This document shows, piece by piece, positions 42,391-52,108 of a stretch of DNA of 64,000 nt. The DNA lies in contig NZ_JAIUZP010000005.1 in NCBI RefSeq assembly GCF_020171315.1, forward strand, positions 248,001 to 312,000. Reading direction: 5' to 3'. The notes beneath the pieces are model-generated. The model was not told where the DNA came from, did not search any database, and saw only the letters and a program-made list of their open reading frames with translations. Numbering within the stretch: position 1 is the first letter of the stretch; the number at the start of each line of letters is the position of its first letter. Origin of the DNA: Pseudooceanicola nanhaiensis. Lineage in GTDB: Bacteria; Pseudomonadota; Alphaproteobacteria; Rhodobacterales; Rhodobacteraceae. Both the position numbers and the translations under genes were made by a program.

Positions 42391-45300
42391 ATGACGACGT
42401 TCGACGAAAACTGGGTCGCAGCCGAAGAAGCCAAGCGCAAGTGGATGGCGGAGAATTCGCTGTTCCGCGAAGAGGACGAGAAGTCCTCCTGCGGTGTGGG
42501 CCTCGTCGTCTCCATCGACGGCAAGAAGAGCCGCAAGGTGGTTGAGGCGGGTATCCAGGCGCTCAAGGCGATCTGGCACCGTGGCGCCGTGGACGCAGAC
42601 GGCAAGACCGGTGACGGCGCGGGTATCCACGTCCAGATCCCGGTGCCCTTCTACTATGACCAGATCAAGCGCACCGGCCACGAGCCCCGCGCGGATGAGC
42701 TGATGGCGGTGGGTCAGGTCTTCCTGCCCCGCACCGATTTCGGCGCACAGGAAATCTGCCGGACCATCGTCGAGACCGAAGTCCTGCGCATGGGCTACTA
42801 CATCTACGGCTGGCGCCACGTGCCGGTCGACATCTCCTGCCTTGGCGAAAAGGCCAACGCGACCCGTCCCGAGATCGAGCAGATCCTGATCTCGAACTCC
42901 AAGGGCGTGGACGAAGAGACCTTCGAACGTGAACTCTACGTGATCCGTCGCCGGATCGAGAAGGCCGCGACCGCCGCGCAGGTGAACGGGCTCTACATCG
43001 CGTCGCTGTCCTGCCGCTCTGTGATCTACAAGGGCATGATGCTGGCCGAGCAGGTCGCCGTCTTCTACCCCGACCTGATGGACGAGCGGTTCGAGAGCGC
43101 CTTTGCGATCTACCACCAGCGCTATTCCACCAACACCTTCCCGCAGTGGTGGCTGGCACAGCCGTTCCGGATGCTGGCCCACAACGGTGAGATCAACACG
43201 ATCAAGGGCAACATCAACTGGATGAAGTCCCACGAGATCCGCATGGCCTCGTCCACGTTCGGGGACATGGCGGAAGACATCAAGCCGATCATCCCCGGCG
43301 GGTCGTCCGACTCTGCCGCGCTGGATGCCGTCTTTGAAGTGCTGGTGCGCGCCGGCCGCAACGCCCCCATGGCGAAAACCATGCTGGTGCCCGAAGCCTG
43401 GTCGCAGCAGGCGATTGAGCTGCCGCAGGCGTGGCGTGACATGTATTCCTACTGCAACGGCGTCATGGAACCCTGGGACGGCCCCGCCGCCCTCGCCATG
43501 ACCGACGGCCGCTGGGTCTGTGCCGGTCTGGACCGGAACGGCCTGCGCCCGATGCGCTATGTCGTGACCGGCGACGGCCTGCTGATCGCGGGCTCCGAGG
43601 CGGGCATGGTGCCCTCGAACGAGGCGACCGTGCGTGAGAAGGGCGCGCTTGGCCCGGGCCAGCTGCTGGCCGTCGACATGGCAAGCGGCAAGCTCTACCA
43701 CGACACCGAGATCAAGGACAAACTGGCCGCCTCGCAGCCCTTCGGCGAATGGGTCGGCAAGATCACCGACCTCGACGAGCCGCTTGCCGCGGTGACCGAG
43801 AAGGCGCTGTTCTCGGGCGGTGAGCTGCGCAAGCGGCAGATCGCGGCGGGCTACTCCATTGAGGATCTCGAAACCGTGCTCTCGCCGATGGCCGAGGACG
43901 CGAAGGAAGCGCTCGCCTCCATGGGCGATGACACGCCCTCCGCGGTGCTGTCGAACAAGTACCGTCCGCTGAGCCACTTCTTCCGCCAGAACTTCTCCCA
44001 GGTGACCAACCCGCCGATCGACTCCTTGCGCGAATTCCGCGTGATGAGCCTCAAGACGCGCTTCGGCAACCTGAAGAACGTGCTCGACGAAAGCTCGGCC
44101 CAGACCGAGATCCTCGTGCTCGACACGCCCTTCGTCGCCAACGCCCAGTTCGACGAACTGATGACGCATTTCAACGCCGACTTGGTCGAGATCGACTGCA
44201 CCTTCCCGGTGGGCGATGACGGCGATGCGCTGCACAAGGGGCTGGAGCGGATCCGCGCCGAGGCCGAGGACGCCGTGCGTTCCGGCGGCGGCCACATCGT
44301 GCTGACCGACCATCATCAGGGCCCCGACAAGGTGGCCATGCCGATGATCCTTGCGACCTCGGCCGTGCACTCCTGGCTGACCAAGAAGGGCCTGCGGACC
44401 TTCTGCTCGCTCGGCGTGCGCTCGGCTGAATGCATCGACCCGCATTACTTCGCCGTGCTGATCGGCGTGGGTGCGACGATCGTGAACCCCTACCTCGCCG
44501 AGGACAGCCTCGCCGACCGGATCGACCGGGGCCTGCTGGACGGCACCCTGACCGAGAACATGGCCCGCTACCGCGAAGCCATCGACCAGGGCCTGCTCAA
44601 GATCATGTCCAAGATGGGCATCTCGGTCGTCTCGTCCTATCGCGGCGGTCTGAACTTCGAGGCCGTGGGCCTGTCCCGCGCCATGGTGGCCGAGTATTTC
44701 CCCGGCATGACCTCGCGCATCTCGGGCATCGGTGTCTCGGGCATCCAGAAGAAGGTCGAGGCCGTGCACCAGCAGGGCTGGCTGGGCGGTCAGGACGTCC
44801 TGCCGATCGGCGGCTTCTACAAGTCGCGCAAATCGGGCGAGACCCACGCCTGGGAAGCGCAGACGATGCACATGATGCAGGCGGCCTGTAACCGCGCCTC
44901 CTATGAGCTGTGGAAGCAGTATTCCGCGCGGATGCAGGCGAACCCGCCGATCCACCTGCGCGACCTGCTGGCGATCAAGCCGCTCGGCACGCCGGTGCCG
45001 ATCGAGGAAGTCGAAAGCATCACCTCGATCCGCAAGCGCTTCGTCACGCCGGGCATGTCGCTGGGCGCGCTGAGCCCCGAGGCCCACAAGACGCTTAACG
45101 TCGCCATGAACCGCATCGGTGCGAAATCCGACAGCGGCGAGGGCGGCGAGGATCCGGCACACTTCGTGCCGGAGCCCAACGGCGACAACCCGTCCGCCAA
45201 GATCAAGCAGGTGGCTTCGGGCCGGTTCGGCGTGACCGCCGAATACCTGAACCAGTGCGAAGAGCTGGAGATCAAGGTGGCGCAGGGCGCCAAGCCCGGC

Positions 45301-46929
45301 GAGGGTGGCCAGCTGCCCGGCATGAAGGTGACCGACCTGATCGCGCGGCTGCGGCATTCGACCAAGGGCGTGACGCTGATCTCGCCCCCGCCGCACCACG
45401 ACATCTACTCGATCGAGGACCTCGCCCAGCTGATCTACGATCTCAAGCAGATCAACCCGGGCGTGAAGGTGACGGTGAAGCTGGTGGCCTCCTCGGGCGT
45501 CGGCACCATCGCCGCGGGCGTGGCCAAGGCCAAGGCCGACATCATCCTGATCTCGGGCCACAACGGCGGCACCGGGGCGTCCCCGGGCACCTCGATCAAG
45601 TTCGCTGGCCTGCCGTGGGAAATGGGCCTGACGGAAGCGCATCAGGTTCTCGCCATGAACAACCTGCGTGACCGCGTGACCCTGCGGACCGACGGTGGCC
45701 TGCGCACCGGTCGTGACATCGTCATGGCCGCCATGATGGGCGCCGAGGAATACGGCATCGGCACCGCCGCGCTGATCGCCATGGGCTGCATCATGGTTCG
45801 CCAGTGCCAGTCGAACACCTGCCCGGTGGGCGTCTGTACCCAGGACGAGAGCCTGCGCGCCAAGTTCACCGGCAACGCGGACAAGGTGGTGAACCTCATC
45901 ACCTTCTACGCCACCGAGGTGCGCGAGATCCTCGCCTCCATCGGGGCCCGGTCGCTGGACGACGTGATCGGCCGTGCCGACCTGCTGAGCCAGGTCAGCC
46001 GCGGGGCCGAGCATCTGGATGACCTCGACCTGAACCCGCTGCTGATCACGGTCGATGGCGCCCATGCCATCGTCTACAACCGTGACAAGCCGCGCAACGC
46101 CGTGCCCGACACGCTGGATGCGGAAATCGTGCGCGACGCGGCCCGCTTCCTGAAGGACGGCGAGAAGATGCAGCTCTCCTACGCGGTGCAGAACACGCAC
46201 CGGACGGTGGGCACGCGGACCTCGTCGCACATCGTGCGGAAGTTCGGCATGCGCAACGCGCTGCAGCCGGATCACCTGACCGTCAAGCTGACCGGTTCCG
46301 CCGGCCAGTCGCTGGGCGCCTTCGCGGCCCCGGGCCTCAAGATCGAGGTGGCGGGCGAGGCGAACGACTATGTCGGCAAGGGCCTCTCGGGCGGTACCGT
46401 CGTGGTGCACCCGCCGATGTCCAGCCCGCTGGTCGCGTCCGAGAACACGATCATCGGCAACACTGTGCTCTACGGTGCGACCGATGGTTACCTCTTTGCC
46501 GCTGGCCGTGCAGGCGAACGCTTCGCGGTGCGGAACTCGGGCGCCAAGGTGGTGATCGAGGGCTGCGGCTCCAACGGGTGCGAGTACATGACCGGCGGCG
46601 TGGCGGTGATCCTCGGCTCCATCGGGGCAAACTTCGGTGCGGGGATGACGGGCGGCATGGCCTATCTCTATGACCCCGAAGCGAAGACGCCGTCGCTGAT
46701 GAACATGGAAACGCTGGTGACCTGCCCGGTCACGGTGCCCCATTGGGAAGCCCAGCTGAAGGGCCTGATCGAACGTCACGCCGAGGAAACCGGCAGCCGC
46801 AAGGCCCGGGACATCCTGCAGCACTGGGACGTGGAGAAGGCCAACTTCGTGCAGGTCTGCCCGAAGGAGATGCTGGTGCACATCCCGCACCCGCTGGCCA
46901 TCGAAGAGGCGGCGATGCCCGCGGAGTGA
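42391..46929 (+). CDS. gltB: Glutamate synthase (NADPH) large subunit
   Basis: The alpha subunit of GOGAT, 1512 residues, which makes two glutamate from glutamine and 2-oxoglutarate. The propeptide ends at residue 33 and the mature N-terminal Cys34 (SSCGVGLV) is the Ntn-type glutaminase nucleophile. The central and FMN/synthase domains follow, then the 3Fe-4S cluster Cys1133, 1139 and 1144. The C-terminal GXGXG beta-helix (about 1240-1440) has repeated Gly patterns. The ATG at 42391 has GAGAAGGAG. Pairs with GltD. A very long antisense frame over this gene is an artefact. Confidence 0.97.
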   Translation: MTTFDENWVAAEEAKRKWMAENSLFREEDEKSSCGVGLVVSIDGKKSRKVVEAGIQALKAIWHRGAVDADGKTGDGAGIHVQIPVPFYYDQIKRTGHEPRADELMAVGQVFLPRTDFGAQEICRTIVETEVLRMGYYIYGWRHVPVDISCLGEKANATRPEIEQILISNSKGVDEETFERELYVIRRRIEKAATAAQVNGLYIASLSCRSVIYKGMMLAEQVAVFYPDLMDERFESAFAIYHQRYSTNTFPQWWLAQPFRMLAHNGEINTIKGNINWMKSHEIRMASSTFGDMAEDIKPIIPGGSSDSAALDAVFEVLVRAGRNAPMAKTMLVPEAWSQQAIELPQAWRDMYSYCNGVMEPWDGPAALAMTDGRWVCAGLDRNGLRPMRYVVTGDGLLIAGSEAGMVPSNEATVREKGALGPGQLLAVDMASGKLYHDTEIKDKLAASQPFGEWVGKITDLDEPLAAVTEKALFSGGELRKRQIAAGYSIEDLETVLSPMAEDAKEALASMGDDTPSAVLSNKYRPLSHFFRQNFSQVTNPPIDSLREFRVMSLKTRFGNLKNVLDESSAQTEILVLDTPFVANAQFDELMTHFNADLVEIDCTFPVGDDGDALHKGLERIRAEAEDAVRSGGGHIVLTDHHQGPDKVAMPMILATSAVHSWLTKKGLRTFCSLGVRSAECIDPHYFAVLIGVGATIVNPYLAEDSLADRIDRGLLDGTLTENMARYREAIDQGLLKIMSKMGISVVSSYRGGLNFEAVGLSRAMVAEYFPGMTSRISGIGVSGIQKKVEAVHQQGWLGGQDVLPIGGFYKSRKSGETHAWEAQTMHMMQAACNRASYELWKQYSARMQANPPIHLRDLLAIKPLGTPVPIEEVESITSIRKRFVTPGMSLGALSPEAHKTLNVAMNRIGAKSDSGEGGEDPAHFVPEPNGDNPSAKIKQVASGRFGVTAEYLNQCEELEIKVAQGAKPGEGGQLPGMKVTDLIARLRHSTKGVTLISPPPHHDIYSIEDLAQLIYDLKQINPGVKVTVKLVASSGVGTIAAGVAKAKADIILISGHNGGTGASPGTSIKFAGLPWEMGLTEAHQVLAMNNLRDRVTLRTDGGLRTGRDIVMAAMMGAEEYGIGTAALIAMGCIMVRQCQSNTCPVGVCTQDESLRAKFTGNADKVVNLITFYATEVREILASIGARSLDDVIGRADLLSQVSRGAEHLDDLDLNPLLITVDGAHAIVYNRDKPRNAVPDTLDAEIVRDAARFLKDGEKMQLSYAVQNTHRTVGTRTSSHIVRKFGMRNALQPDHLTVKLTGSAGQSLGAFAAPGLKIEVAGEANDYVGKGLSGGTVVVHPPMSSPLVASENTIIGNTVLYGATDGYLFAAGRAGERFAVRNSGAKVVIEGCGSNGCEYMTGGVAVILGSIGANFGAGMTGGMAYLYDPEAKTPSLMNMETLVTCPVTVPHWEAQLKGLIERHAEETGSRKARDILQHWDVEKANFVQVCPKEMLVHIPHPLAIEEAAMPAE

Positions 46930-46951
46930 TCTGCCGGTTCATGGATGAGAG

Positions 46952-46984
46952 AGGGCCCCGTCGGATGCGACGGGGCCTTTTCGT
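46952..46984 (+). terminator. Rho-independent terminator of the gltD-gltB operon
   Basis: GGCCCCGTCG (46954-46963), loop GATG, CGACGGGGCC (46968-46977), then TTTT. A perfect 10-bp stem. Confidence 0.9.
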
Positions 46985-47118
46985 TTGCGGGGCGGCCCTT
47001 CTGCGCGCGGAGCCCGCCGCCCAAAGCGGAGACACGGCCCGCCCACTGCCCGCATCTTCCCGCCCCGTCAGCCGCCGTTTCGCTTCCGCGTGTCCCGCCC
47101 TTGGCCTATAGTCGCGCC

Positions 47119-47883
47119 GTGGCACGACAGGCAAAATCATCGGGCAAGTCCGTCAAGGGCAAGGCCACCGGATCGAAGGCAAAGGCCGGGACGGCGAAGA
47201 AGGCGCGGATCAACCCGATCCGCTGGCTTCTGCGCATGGCCCTGCGCGGCCTCGCGCTCGTCGTCGTGCTGACGCTGCTGCTGGTGCTGGTCACCAGCCG
47301 CGTCAACCCGCCCATGGGCGTCTACATGCGTCAGGAACAGGCCCGGCTGGGCACCATCGAGAGGACATGGGTGCCGCTCTCGGACGTGGCGCCTGTCATG
47401 GCGCGCTCGGTCGTGGCGGCGGAGGATGCGAACTTCTGCACCCACTGGGGCTTCGACATGACCGCGATCCGCACCGCGATCGAACAGGGCGGACGGCGCG
47501 GCGGATCGACCATCACCCAGCAGGTGGTGAAGAACGTCTTCCTCTGGCACGGGCGCAGCTATGTCCGCAAGGCGCTGGAGGCGCTGCTGACCCCGGTGGT
47601 GGAAACCTTCTGGTCCAAGCGCCGCATCGTCGAGGTCTATCTGAACGTGGCCGAGTTCGACGAGGGCATCTTCGGCGTCGAGGCCGCGGCCCGGCATTAC
47701 TTTGGCGTGGCGCCCGAAAAACTGAGCGACCTGCAGGCCGCGCGCCTCGCCGCCGTGCTGCCCGCCCCGCAGAGCTGGTCGGCCTCGAACCCCAGCACTT
47801 ACGTGCGCAAGCGGACCGGAATGATCATGGACGGGGCGGCCACGATCCGCGCGGATGGCCGTGCGGCCTGTTTCGAGGATTGA
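47119..47883 (+). CDS. mtgA: Monofunctional biosynthetic peptidoglycan transglycosylase
   Basis: GT51-family transglycosylase of 254 residues that polymerises lipid II in the periplasm. A basic cytoplasmic N-terminus (about 1-35) is followed by one membrane anchor (about 38-60). The catalytic Glu is in VAAEDANFCTHWGFD (near 95) and GGSTITQQVVKNVFL follows near 129. The GTG at 47119 gives the usual N-terminus; no ribosome-binding site is visible before it, and TATAGT lies 7-12 bp upstream, so the mRNA might be leaderless. It lacks a transpeptidase domain. Confidence 0.9.
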   Translation: MARQAKSSGKSVKGKATGSKAKAGTAKKARINPIRWLLRMALRGLALVVVLTLLLVLVTSRVNPPMGVYMRQEQARLGTIERTWVPLSDVAPVMARSVVAAEDANFCTHWGFDMTAIRTAIEQGGRRGGSTITQQVVKNVFLWHGRSYVRKALEALLTPVVETFWSKRRIVEVYLNVAEFDEGIFGVEAAARHYFGVAPEKLSDLQAARLAAVLPAPQSWSASNPSTYVRKRTGMIMDGAATIRADGRAACFED

Positions 47884-47945
47884 ATTTCCCCGGTTTCGCA
47901 GGCAATGACGTGGAACCTTCGAAAAATCGGCACATCTTTCCGCTC

Positions 47946-48617
47946 ATGACCATGGCTCGCCTCTATCACGTCCCGCTCTCCCCCTTCTGCCGCAAGGTTC
48001 GCCTCGTGCTGGCCGAGAAGAAGATCGATTGCGAGTTGGTCGAGGAACGCTATTGGGAGCAGAATCCCGATTTCCTGCGCCGCAACCCGGCGGCCAAGGT
48101 GCCGGTGCTGCGCATCGACGGTAAGACCATGTCCGAAAGCGGCCCGATCTGCGAGTGGCTGGAGGAAATGTATCCCGATCCGCAGCTGATCCCGGACACG
48201 CCGGACGAGCGCTACGAGGTGCGGCGGCTGGTGAACTGGTTCGACGACAAGTTCCACCACGAGGTGACCTCCAAGCTGCTCTACGAGCGGGTGAACAAGA
48301 AGGTCACGGGGCAGGGCTATCCGGACAGCAAGAACGTGAAGTTCGGCGCGCAGCGGATCAAGTTCCACCTCGACTACATGACATGGCTGCTGGACCACCG
48401 CCGCTGGCTGGCGGGGGATCGCATGACGCTGGCGGATTTCACCGCTGCGGCGCATCTCTCCTCGCTCGACTATATCTCGGACGTGGACTGGAACCGCTCC
48501 GAGCCGGTGAAGGACTGGTACGCCAAGATCAAGTCGCGGCCCGCGTTCCGGAAGATCCTGATCGACCAGGTGCCGGGCTTCCCGCAGCCGCCGCATTACT
48601 CCGATCTGGACTTCTGA
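47946..48617 (+). CDS. Glutathione S-transferase family protein
   Basis: A 223-residue GST. The N-terminal thioredoxin-like domain has [20 protein letters not shown] (near 6-25), with the Ser/Cys glutathione-contact site at LSPFC and the [10 protein letters not shown] motif (near 65-74). The helical C-terminal domain contains [14 protein letters not shown] (near 158-171). Substrate unknown. The start could be 47946 or ATG 47952 (MARLYHV); neither has a strong ribosome-binding site. It lies 62 bp after mtgA. A second, different GST is at 55120. Confidence 0.86.
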   Translation: MTMARLYHVPLSPFCRKVRLVLAEKKIDCELVEERYWEQNPDFLRRNPAAKVPVLRIDGKTMSESGPICEWLEEMYPDPQLIPDTPDERYEVRRLVNWFDDKFHHEVTSKLLYERVNKKVTGQGYPDSKNVKFGAQRIKFHLDYMTWLLDHRRWLAGDRMTLADFTAAAHLSSLDYISDVDWNRSEPVKDWYAKIKSRPAFRKILIDQVPGFPQPPHYSDLDF

Positions 48618-48639
48618 CCGGCGGCTTCTGACTGGCGAC

Positions 48640-48708
48640 CGGGCGGGGAAGGGGGGCCAGCCCCCCGTCGCGTGCCGCGACTCCCCCCGGGATACTTGGG
48701 AAACGAAA
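48640..48708 (+). repeat. Class C intergenic repeat, directly before queG
   Basis: GGGGGGCC-AG-CCCCCC hairpin (near 48651-48667), then CGCGACTCCCCCCGGGATAC and TTGGGAAACG, ending next to the queG ATG. It closely matches the copy at 58208-58275 in both sequence and order of parts. Here the tail supplies the queG ribosome-binding region. Confidence 0.7.
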
Positions 48709-49743
48709 ATGGACGAGGTGAAGACCCGGCTGATTGCGCGCGCCCTCGAGGAAGGGTTCGATGCGGCGCGGATCTGCCACCCGTCCGCCGTGCCGGAGGT
48801 GGCCGGGCGGCTGAGCGGGTTTCTCGACGCGGGCTATCACGGGCAGATGGGATGGCTGGAGGACCGGGCCCATTGGCGCGGCGATCCTTCGGCGCTCTGG
48901 CCCGAGGCGCGGTCCGTGATCATGCTGGCGGAGAGCTACACCCCGCAGGACGATCCGCTGGCGGGGCTGTCCGAGCCTGAGCGCGGCGTGATCTCGGTCT
49001 ATGCACGGGGCAAGGATTACCATGACCTCGTGAAGAAGCGGCTGAAGCGGCTGGCCCGCTGGCTGATCGCTGAAGCGGGCGGCGAGGTGAAGGTCTTTGT
49101 CGATACCGCGCCGGTGCCGGAGAAGCCGCTGGCGCAGGCGGCGGGATTGGGCTGGCAGGGCAAGCACACCAATGTCGTCTCGCGGGAACTGGGGAACTGG
49201 ATGTTCCTCGGGGCTGTCTTCTCGACGCTGGAACTGCCGGTGGATGCGCCGGAGGTGGATCACTGCGGCTCCTGCCGGCGCTGCCTGTCGGCCTGCCCGA
49301 CGGAGGCCTTCGTCGCGCCCTACCGGATGGATGCCCGGCGCTGCATCTCTTACCTGACGATCGAGCACAAGGGCCCGGTGGCAGAGGAGCTGCGGGCGAA
49401 GATGGGCAACCGGATCTACGGCTGCGACGATTGCCTGGCGGTCTGCCCGTGGAACAAGTTCGCGCAGGCGGCGCGGGAGATCGGCTATCAGGCGAAGCCG
49501 GGCAATACGCTGCCGGAGTTGGCGGAGCTGGTGGCGCTGGATGATGCGGCGTTTCGCGAGCGGTTCCGGGGCTCGCCGATCAAGCGGATCGGGCGCGACC
49601 GTTTCGTGCGCAACGTGCTCTATGCCATCGGGAATTCGGGGGCCGCGCATCTGCTGCCTGCGGCGCAGGGGCTCTGCGAGGATGCGGACGAGGCCGTGGC
49701 CGACGCCGCCCGCTGGGCCGTGGCGAGGTTGCGCCCCGCCTGA
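48709..49743 (+). CDS. queG: Epoxyqueuosine reductase
   Basis: Catalyses the last step of queuosine synthesis in tRNA, reducing epoxyqueuosine with a cobalamin and two 4Fe-4S clusters. 344 residues. The N-terminal DUF1730 part is about 50-150; cluster motifs are [12 protein letters not shown] near 185-196 and [11 protein letters not shown] near 240-250. The C-terminal HEAT-like tail is about 285-344. The start lies right after a class C repeat and no strong ribosome-binding site is visible. Confidence 0.93.
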   Translation: MDEVKTRLIARALEEGFDAARICHPSAVPEVAGRLSGFLDAGYHGQMGWLEDRAHWRGDPSALWPEARSVIMLAESYTPQDDPLAGLSEPERGVISVYARGKDYHDLVKKRLKRLARWLIAEAGGEVKVFVDTAPVPEKPLAQAAGLGWQGKHTNVVSRELGNWMFLGAVFSTLELPVDAPEVDHCGSCRRCLSACPTEAFVAPYRMDARRCISYLTIEHKGPVAEELRAKMGNRIYGCDDCLAVCPWNKFAQAAREIGYQAKPGNTLPELAELVALDDAAFRERFRGSPIKRIGRDRFVRNVLYAIGNSGAAHLLPAAQGLCEDADEAVADAARWAVARLRPA

Positions 49744-49762
49744 GCGGGGCGCGCGCGCCGTT

Positions 49763-50938
49763 TCAGAGGCGTTCGATCGCCAGGGCGATGCCCTGACCGC
49801 CGCCGATGCACATGGTGATCAGCGCCTTGGAGCCGCCGATCCGCTCCAGCTCATAGAGCGCCTTGACGGTGATGATCGCACCGGTGGCGCCTACGGGATG
49901 GCCGAGCGCGATGGCGCCGCCGTTCGGGTTCACCTTGGCGGTGTCGAGGCCGAGGGCGCGGTTCACCGCGATCGCCTGGGCCGCGAAGGCCTCGTTCGAT
50001 TCGATCACGTCGAAGTCGCCCGCCGAGAGGCCGGTCTTCTCGAGCAGTTTCTCTACCGCCGGGATCGGGCCGAAGCCCATCACCTCGGGGCGCACGCCAG
50101 CATGGGCGTAGCCCAGCACGCGGGCGCGGGGCTTGAGCCCGGCTTTCTCGGCCGCCGCACCGCGGGCCAGCACCAGCGCCGCGGCACCGTCATTGAGGCC
50201 CGAGGCATTGCCCGCCGTGACGCGGCCGTCCTTGCGGAAGGCGGGGCGCAGCCCGGCAAGGGCCTCCAGCGTGGTGGCCTTGGGGTGTTCGTCGGTGGTG
50301 AAGGGCACCATGTCGCGCTTCACCTTCACCTCGACCGGCACGATCTGGCTGTCGAAATACCCGGCGGCGATGGCCGCGGCGGCGCGGGTCTGGCTCTCCA
50401 GCGCGAAGGCATCCATGTCGGCGCGGGTGATCTCGCTCTCGTCCGCGACATTCTCGGCGGTGATGCCCATGTGGCCGGTGCCGAAGGGGCAGTTCAGCGC
50501 GCCCAGCATCATGTCGAGCGTCTGCACATCGCCCATCTTCTGGCCCCAGCGCTGCGAGGGCACGATGTAGGGCGAGCGGCTCATGCTCTCGGCCCCGCCG
50601 GCGAGGGCGAAATCCGCATCGCCAAGCGCCAGCGACTGCACCGCCGAGACGATGGCCTGCGCGCCCGAGCCGCAGAGACGGTTCACGTTCATGGCGGGTG
50701 TCGTGTCGGGGATGCCGGCCTGGATCGCGGCAACGCGGCTCAGGTACATGTCGCGGGGTTCGGTGTTGATGACGTGGCCAAAGACCACGTGGCCGATCTG
50801 GCCGCCCTCGACGCCGGAACGCTCCAGCGCGGCCTTCGCCGCCGCGGTGCCGAGGTCGATGGGGGCGACGCCGGAAAGGCTGCCGCCGAAGGTGCCGATG
50901 GCCGTGCGGGCCCCGTCGAGGATAACGATATCGTCCAT
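49763..50938 (-). CDS. Acetyl-CoA C-acetyltransferase (thiolase)
   Basis: Thiolase of 391 residues. The nucleophile is in NRLCGSGAQAI (near residue 88), the base His in GGAIALGHPVGATGA near 346, and the second Cys in TMCIGGGQGIALAIE near 377. The pattern is that of acetoacetyl-CoA thiolases used in polyhydroxybutyrate synthesis or degradation. The ATG at 50938 has AAGGGAGAG. Stands alone; no phaB or phaC is near. Differs from the operon thiolase at 9234. Confidence 0.9.
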   Translation of the reverse strand: MDDIVILDGARTAIGTFGGSLSGVAPIDLGTAAAKAALERSGVEGGQIGHVVFGHVINTEPRDMYLSRVAAIQAGIPDTTPAMNVNRLCGSGAQAIVSAVQSLALGDADFALAGGAESMSRSPYIVPSQRWGQKMGDVQTLDMMLGALNCPFGTGHMGITAENVADESEITRADMDAFALESQTRAAAAIAAGYFDSQIVPVEVKVKRDMVPFTTDEHPKATTLEALAGLRPAFRKDGRVTAGNASGLNDGAAALVLARGAAAEKAGLKPRARVLGYAHAGVRPEVMGFGPIPAVEKLLEKTGLSAGDFDVIESNEAFAAQAIAVNRALGLDTAKVNPNGGAIALGHPVGATGAIITVKALYELERIGGSKALITMCIGGGQGIALAIERL

Positions 50939-51082
50939 GTCTGGTCTCTCCCTTGAAGGGGCGCTCATCCCCGCCCCGGTCGCGCGGACCTTGCCGCGCA
51001 GGCCGGACCATTGCAATGCTGCAGCGCCAAAGACGCTGCGGCGGATGCGTGGAATGAAACGATCACCCGGGCCGGGTGGGGC

Positions 51083-51826
51083 TCAGCCCGCCTCAGGCTC
51101 GACGGGCAGGGGGCGTGGGCCGTCGGCCTCCAGCACCCAGGCGGCGTGCCCCTCGATCCGGGCCGCCGTGGGCATCCGGCCATAGCCCGCTCCACTGTCG
51201 AGGTCGATCCGCGGGCCGAAATGGCGCGGCGCCTCCAGCGCGGTATGGCCGTGGACGACCAGCCAGGGCAGGTCCTGCGCGGCGTCATAGAAGGCGTCGC
51301 GTATCCAGATCAGGTCGTCGATCCGCTGGTCTTCCAGTGCCACGCCCGGCACGATGCCTGCGTGGACGAAGAGCTTGTCCTCTGTCTCCAGCCAATAGGG
51401 CAGACCGGCGAGGAAGGCGCCATGGGCCTTCGGCACGGCGGAGAGCGTATCGGCGTGGATCTCCGCCATCGGGCGGCGCTCGTCCACGTCCACACCATAG
51501 CTTTGCAGCGTCGCCAACCCGCCGAGCCGCCGGTGCGGCCAGGGCAGGCCTGACTTGATATTGGCGTCATGGACGGTGGCATCGGCGAGGAAGCGGCGGA
51601 ACATCACGTCGTGATTGCCCGCCAGAACGGTCATGTTGCGCCCGGCGGCGGCTTCCGCGATCAGTAGGTCGATGACGCCCCGGCTGTCCGGTCCCCGGTC
51701 CACGAGATCGCCCAGCAGGACCAACTGCGCCCCCGGCCCGCCATCCCGGTCGACCCTCTGCAGCAAGTCCTCCAGCCAGTCCCGCTGGCCGTGGATGTCG
51801 CCGATGGCATAGATCGGATCGCTCAT
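51083..51826 (-). CDS. Metallophosphoesterase (Ser/Thr protein phosphatase-like)
   Basis: A 247-residue calcineurin-like phosphatase. The metal-binding motifs GDIHG (8-12), GDLVDRGPDSRG (near 38-49) and GNHD (near 70-73) are complete. The family covers PrpA/PrpE-type protein phosphatases and ApaH-like nucleotide hydrolases, so the substrate is unknown. The end of the frame is Pro/Glu-rich (PLPVEPEAG). The start ATG at 51826 has AGGAGACAGG upstream. Confidence 0.85.
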   Translation of the reverse strand: MSDPIYAIGDIHGQRDWLEDLLQRVDRDGGPGAQLVLLGDLVDRGPDSRGVIDLLIAEAAAGRNMTVLAGNHDVMFRRFLADATVHDANIKSGLPWPHRRLGGLATLQSYGVDVDERRPMAEIHADTLSAVPKAHGAFLAGLPYWLETEDKLFVHAGIVPGVALEDQRIDDLIWIRDAFYDAAQDLPWLVVHGHTALEAPRHFGPRIDLDSGAGYGRMPTAARIEGHAAWVLEADGPRPLPVEPEAG

Positions 51827-51889
51827 GAGCCTGTCTCCTGTCTGCGTTGCCTTTGAACCACCGGCCGGCCCGAACTGCCACCCCCGGCT

Positions 51890-51972
51890 TCATCTTTCCC
51901 GAAACACTCCGGGGGAATTGGCCCCGGTAGGGGCCAAGGGGGCAGGGCCCCACCGCCGCGCGACAGCGCGGC
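51890..51972 (-). repeat. Class C intergenic repeat
   Basis: Read on the minus strand: GGGGCCCTGCCCCC, a second hairpin GGCCCC-TACC-GGGGCC, then CCCCCGGAGTGTTTCGGGAA and AGATG. The hairpin plus tail order matches the other class C copies. It lies between the phosphatase start and the serA terminator. Confidence 0.65.
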
Positions 51973-52060
51973 CAAATGTCGTGTCGCGCGGAACGCGCGC
52001 CGATCTGGTTAAACTTGGCGGAACGCGCGCCCGTCCGCTCGGATCAACTCCGCCAACGAA

Positions 52061-52090
52061 AGAGGCCCCGGCATCTCTGCCGGGGCCTCT
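52061..52090 (-). terminator. Rho-independent terminator of serC-serA
   Basis: AGAGGCCCCGGC (52061-52072) pairs perfectly with GCCGGGGCCTCT (52079-52090). On the minus strand it is followed by TTTCG. It lies 18 bp past the serA stop. Confidence 0.82.
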
Positions 52091-52108
52091 TGTCTCATCT
52101 CATCCGCC

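Noticed and set aside
42280-46890. A 1536-residue open frame antisense to gltB
   Set aside because: It mirrors the codon bias of gltB in GC-rich DNA. Its translation is a His/Arg/Gly/Ala/Asp-rich sequence without recognisable domains, and gltB itself is complete.
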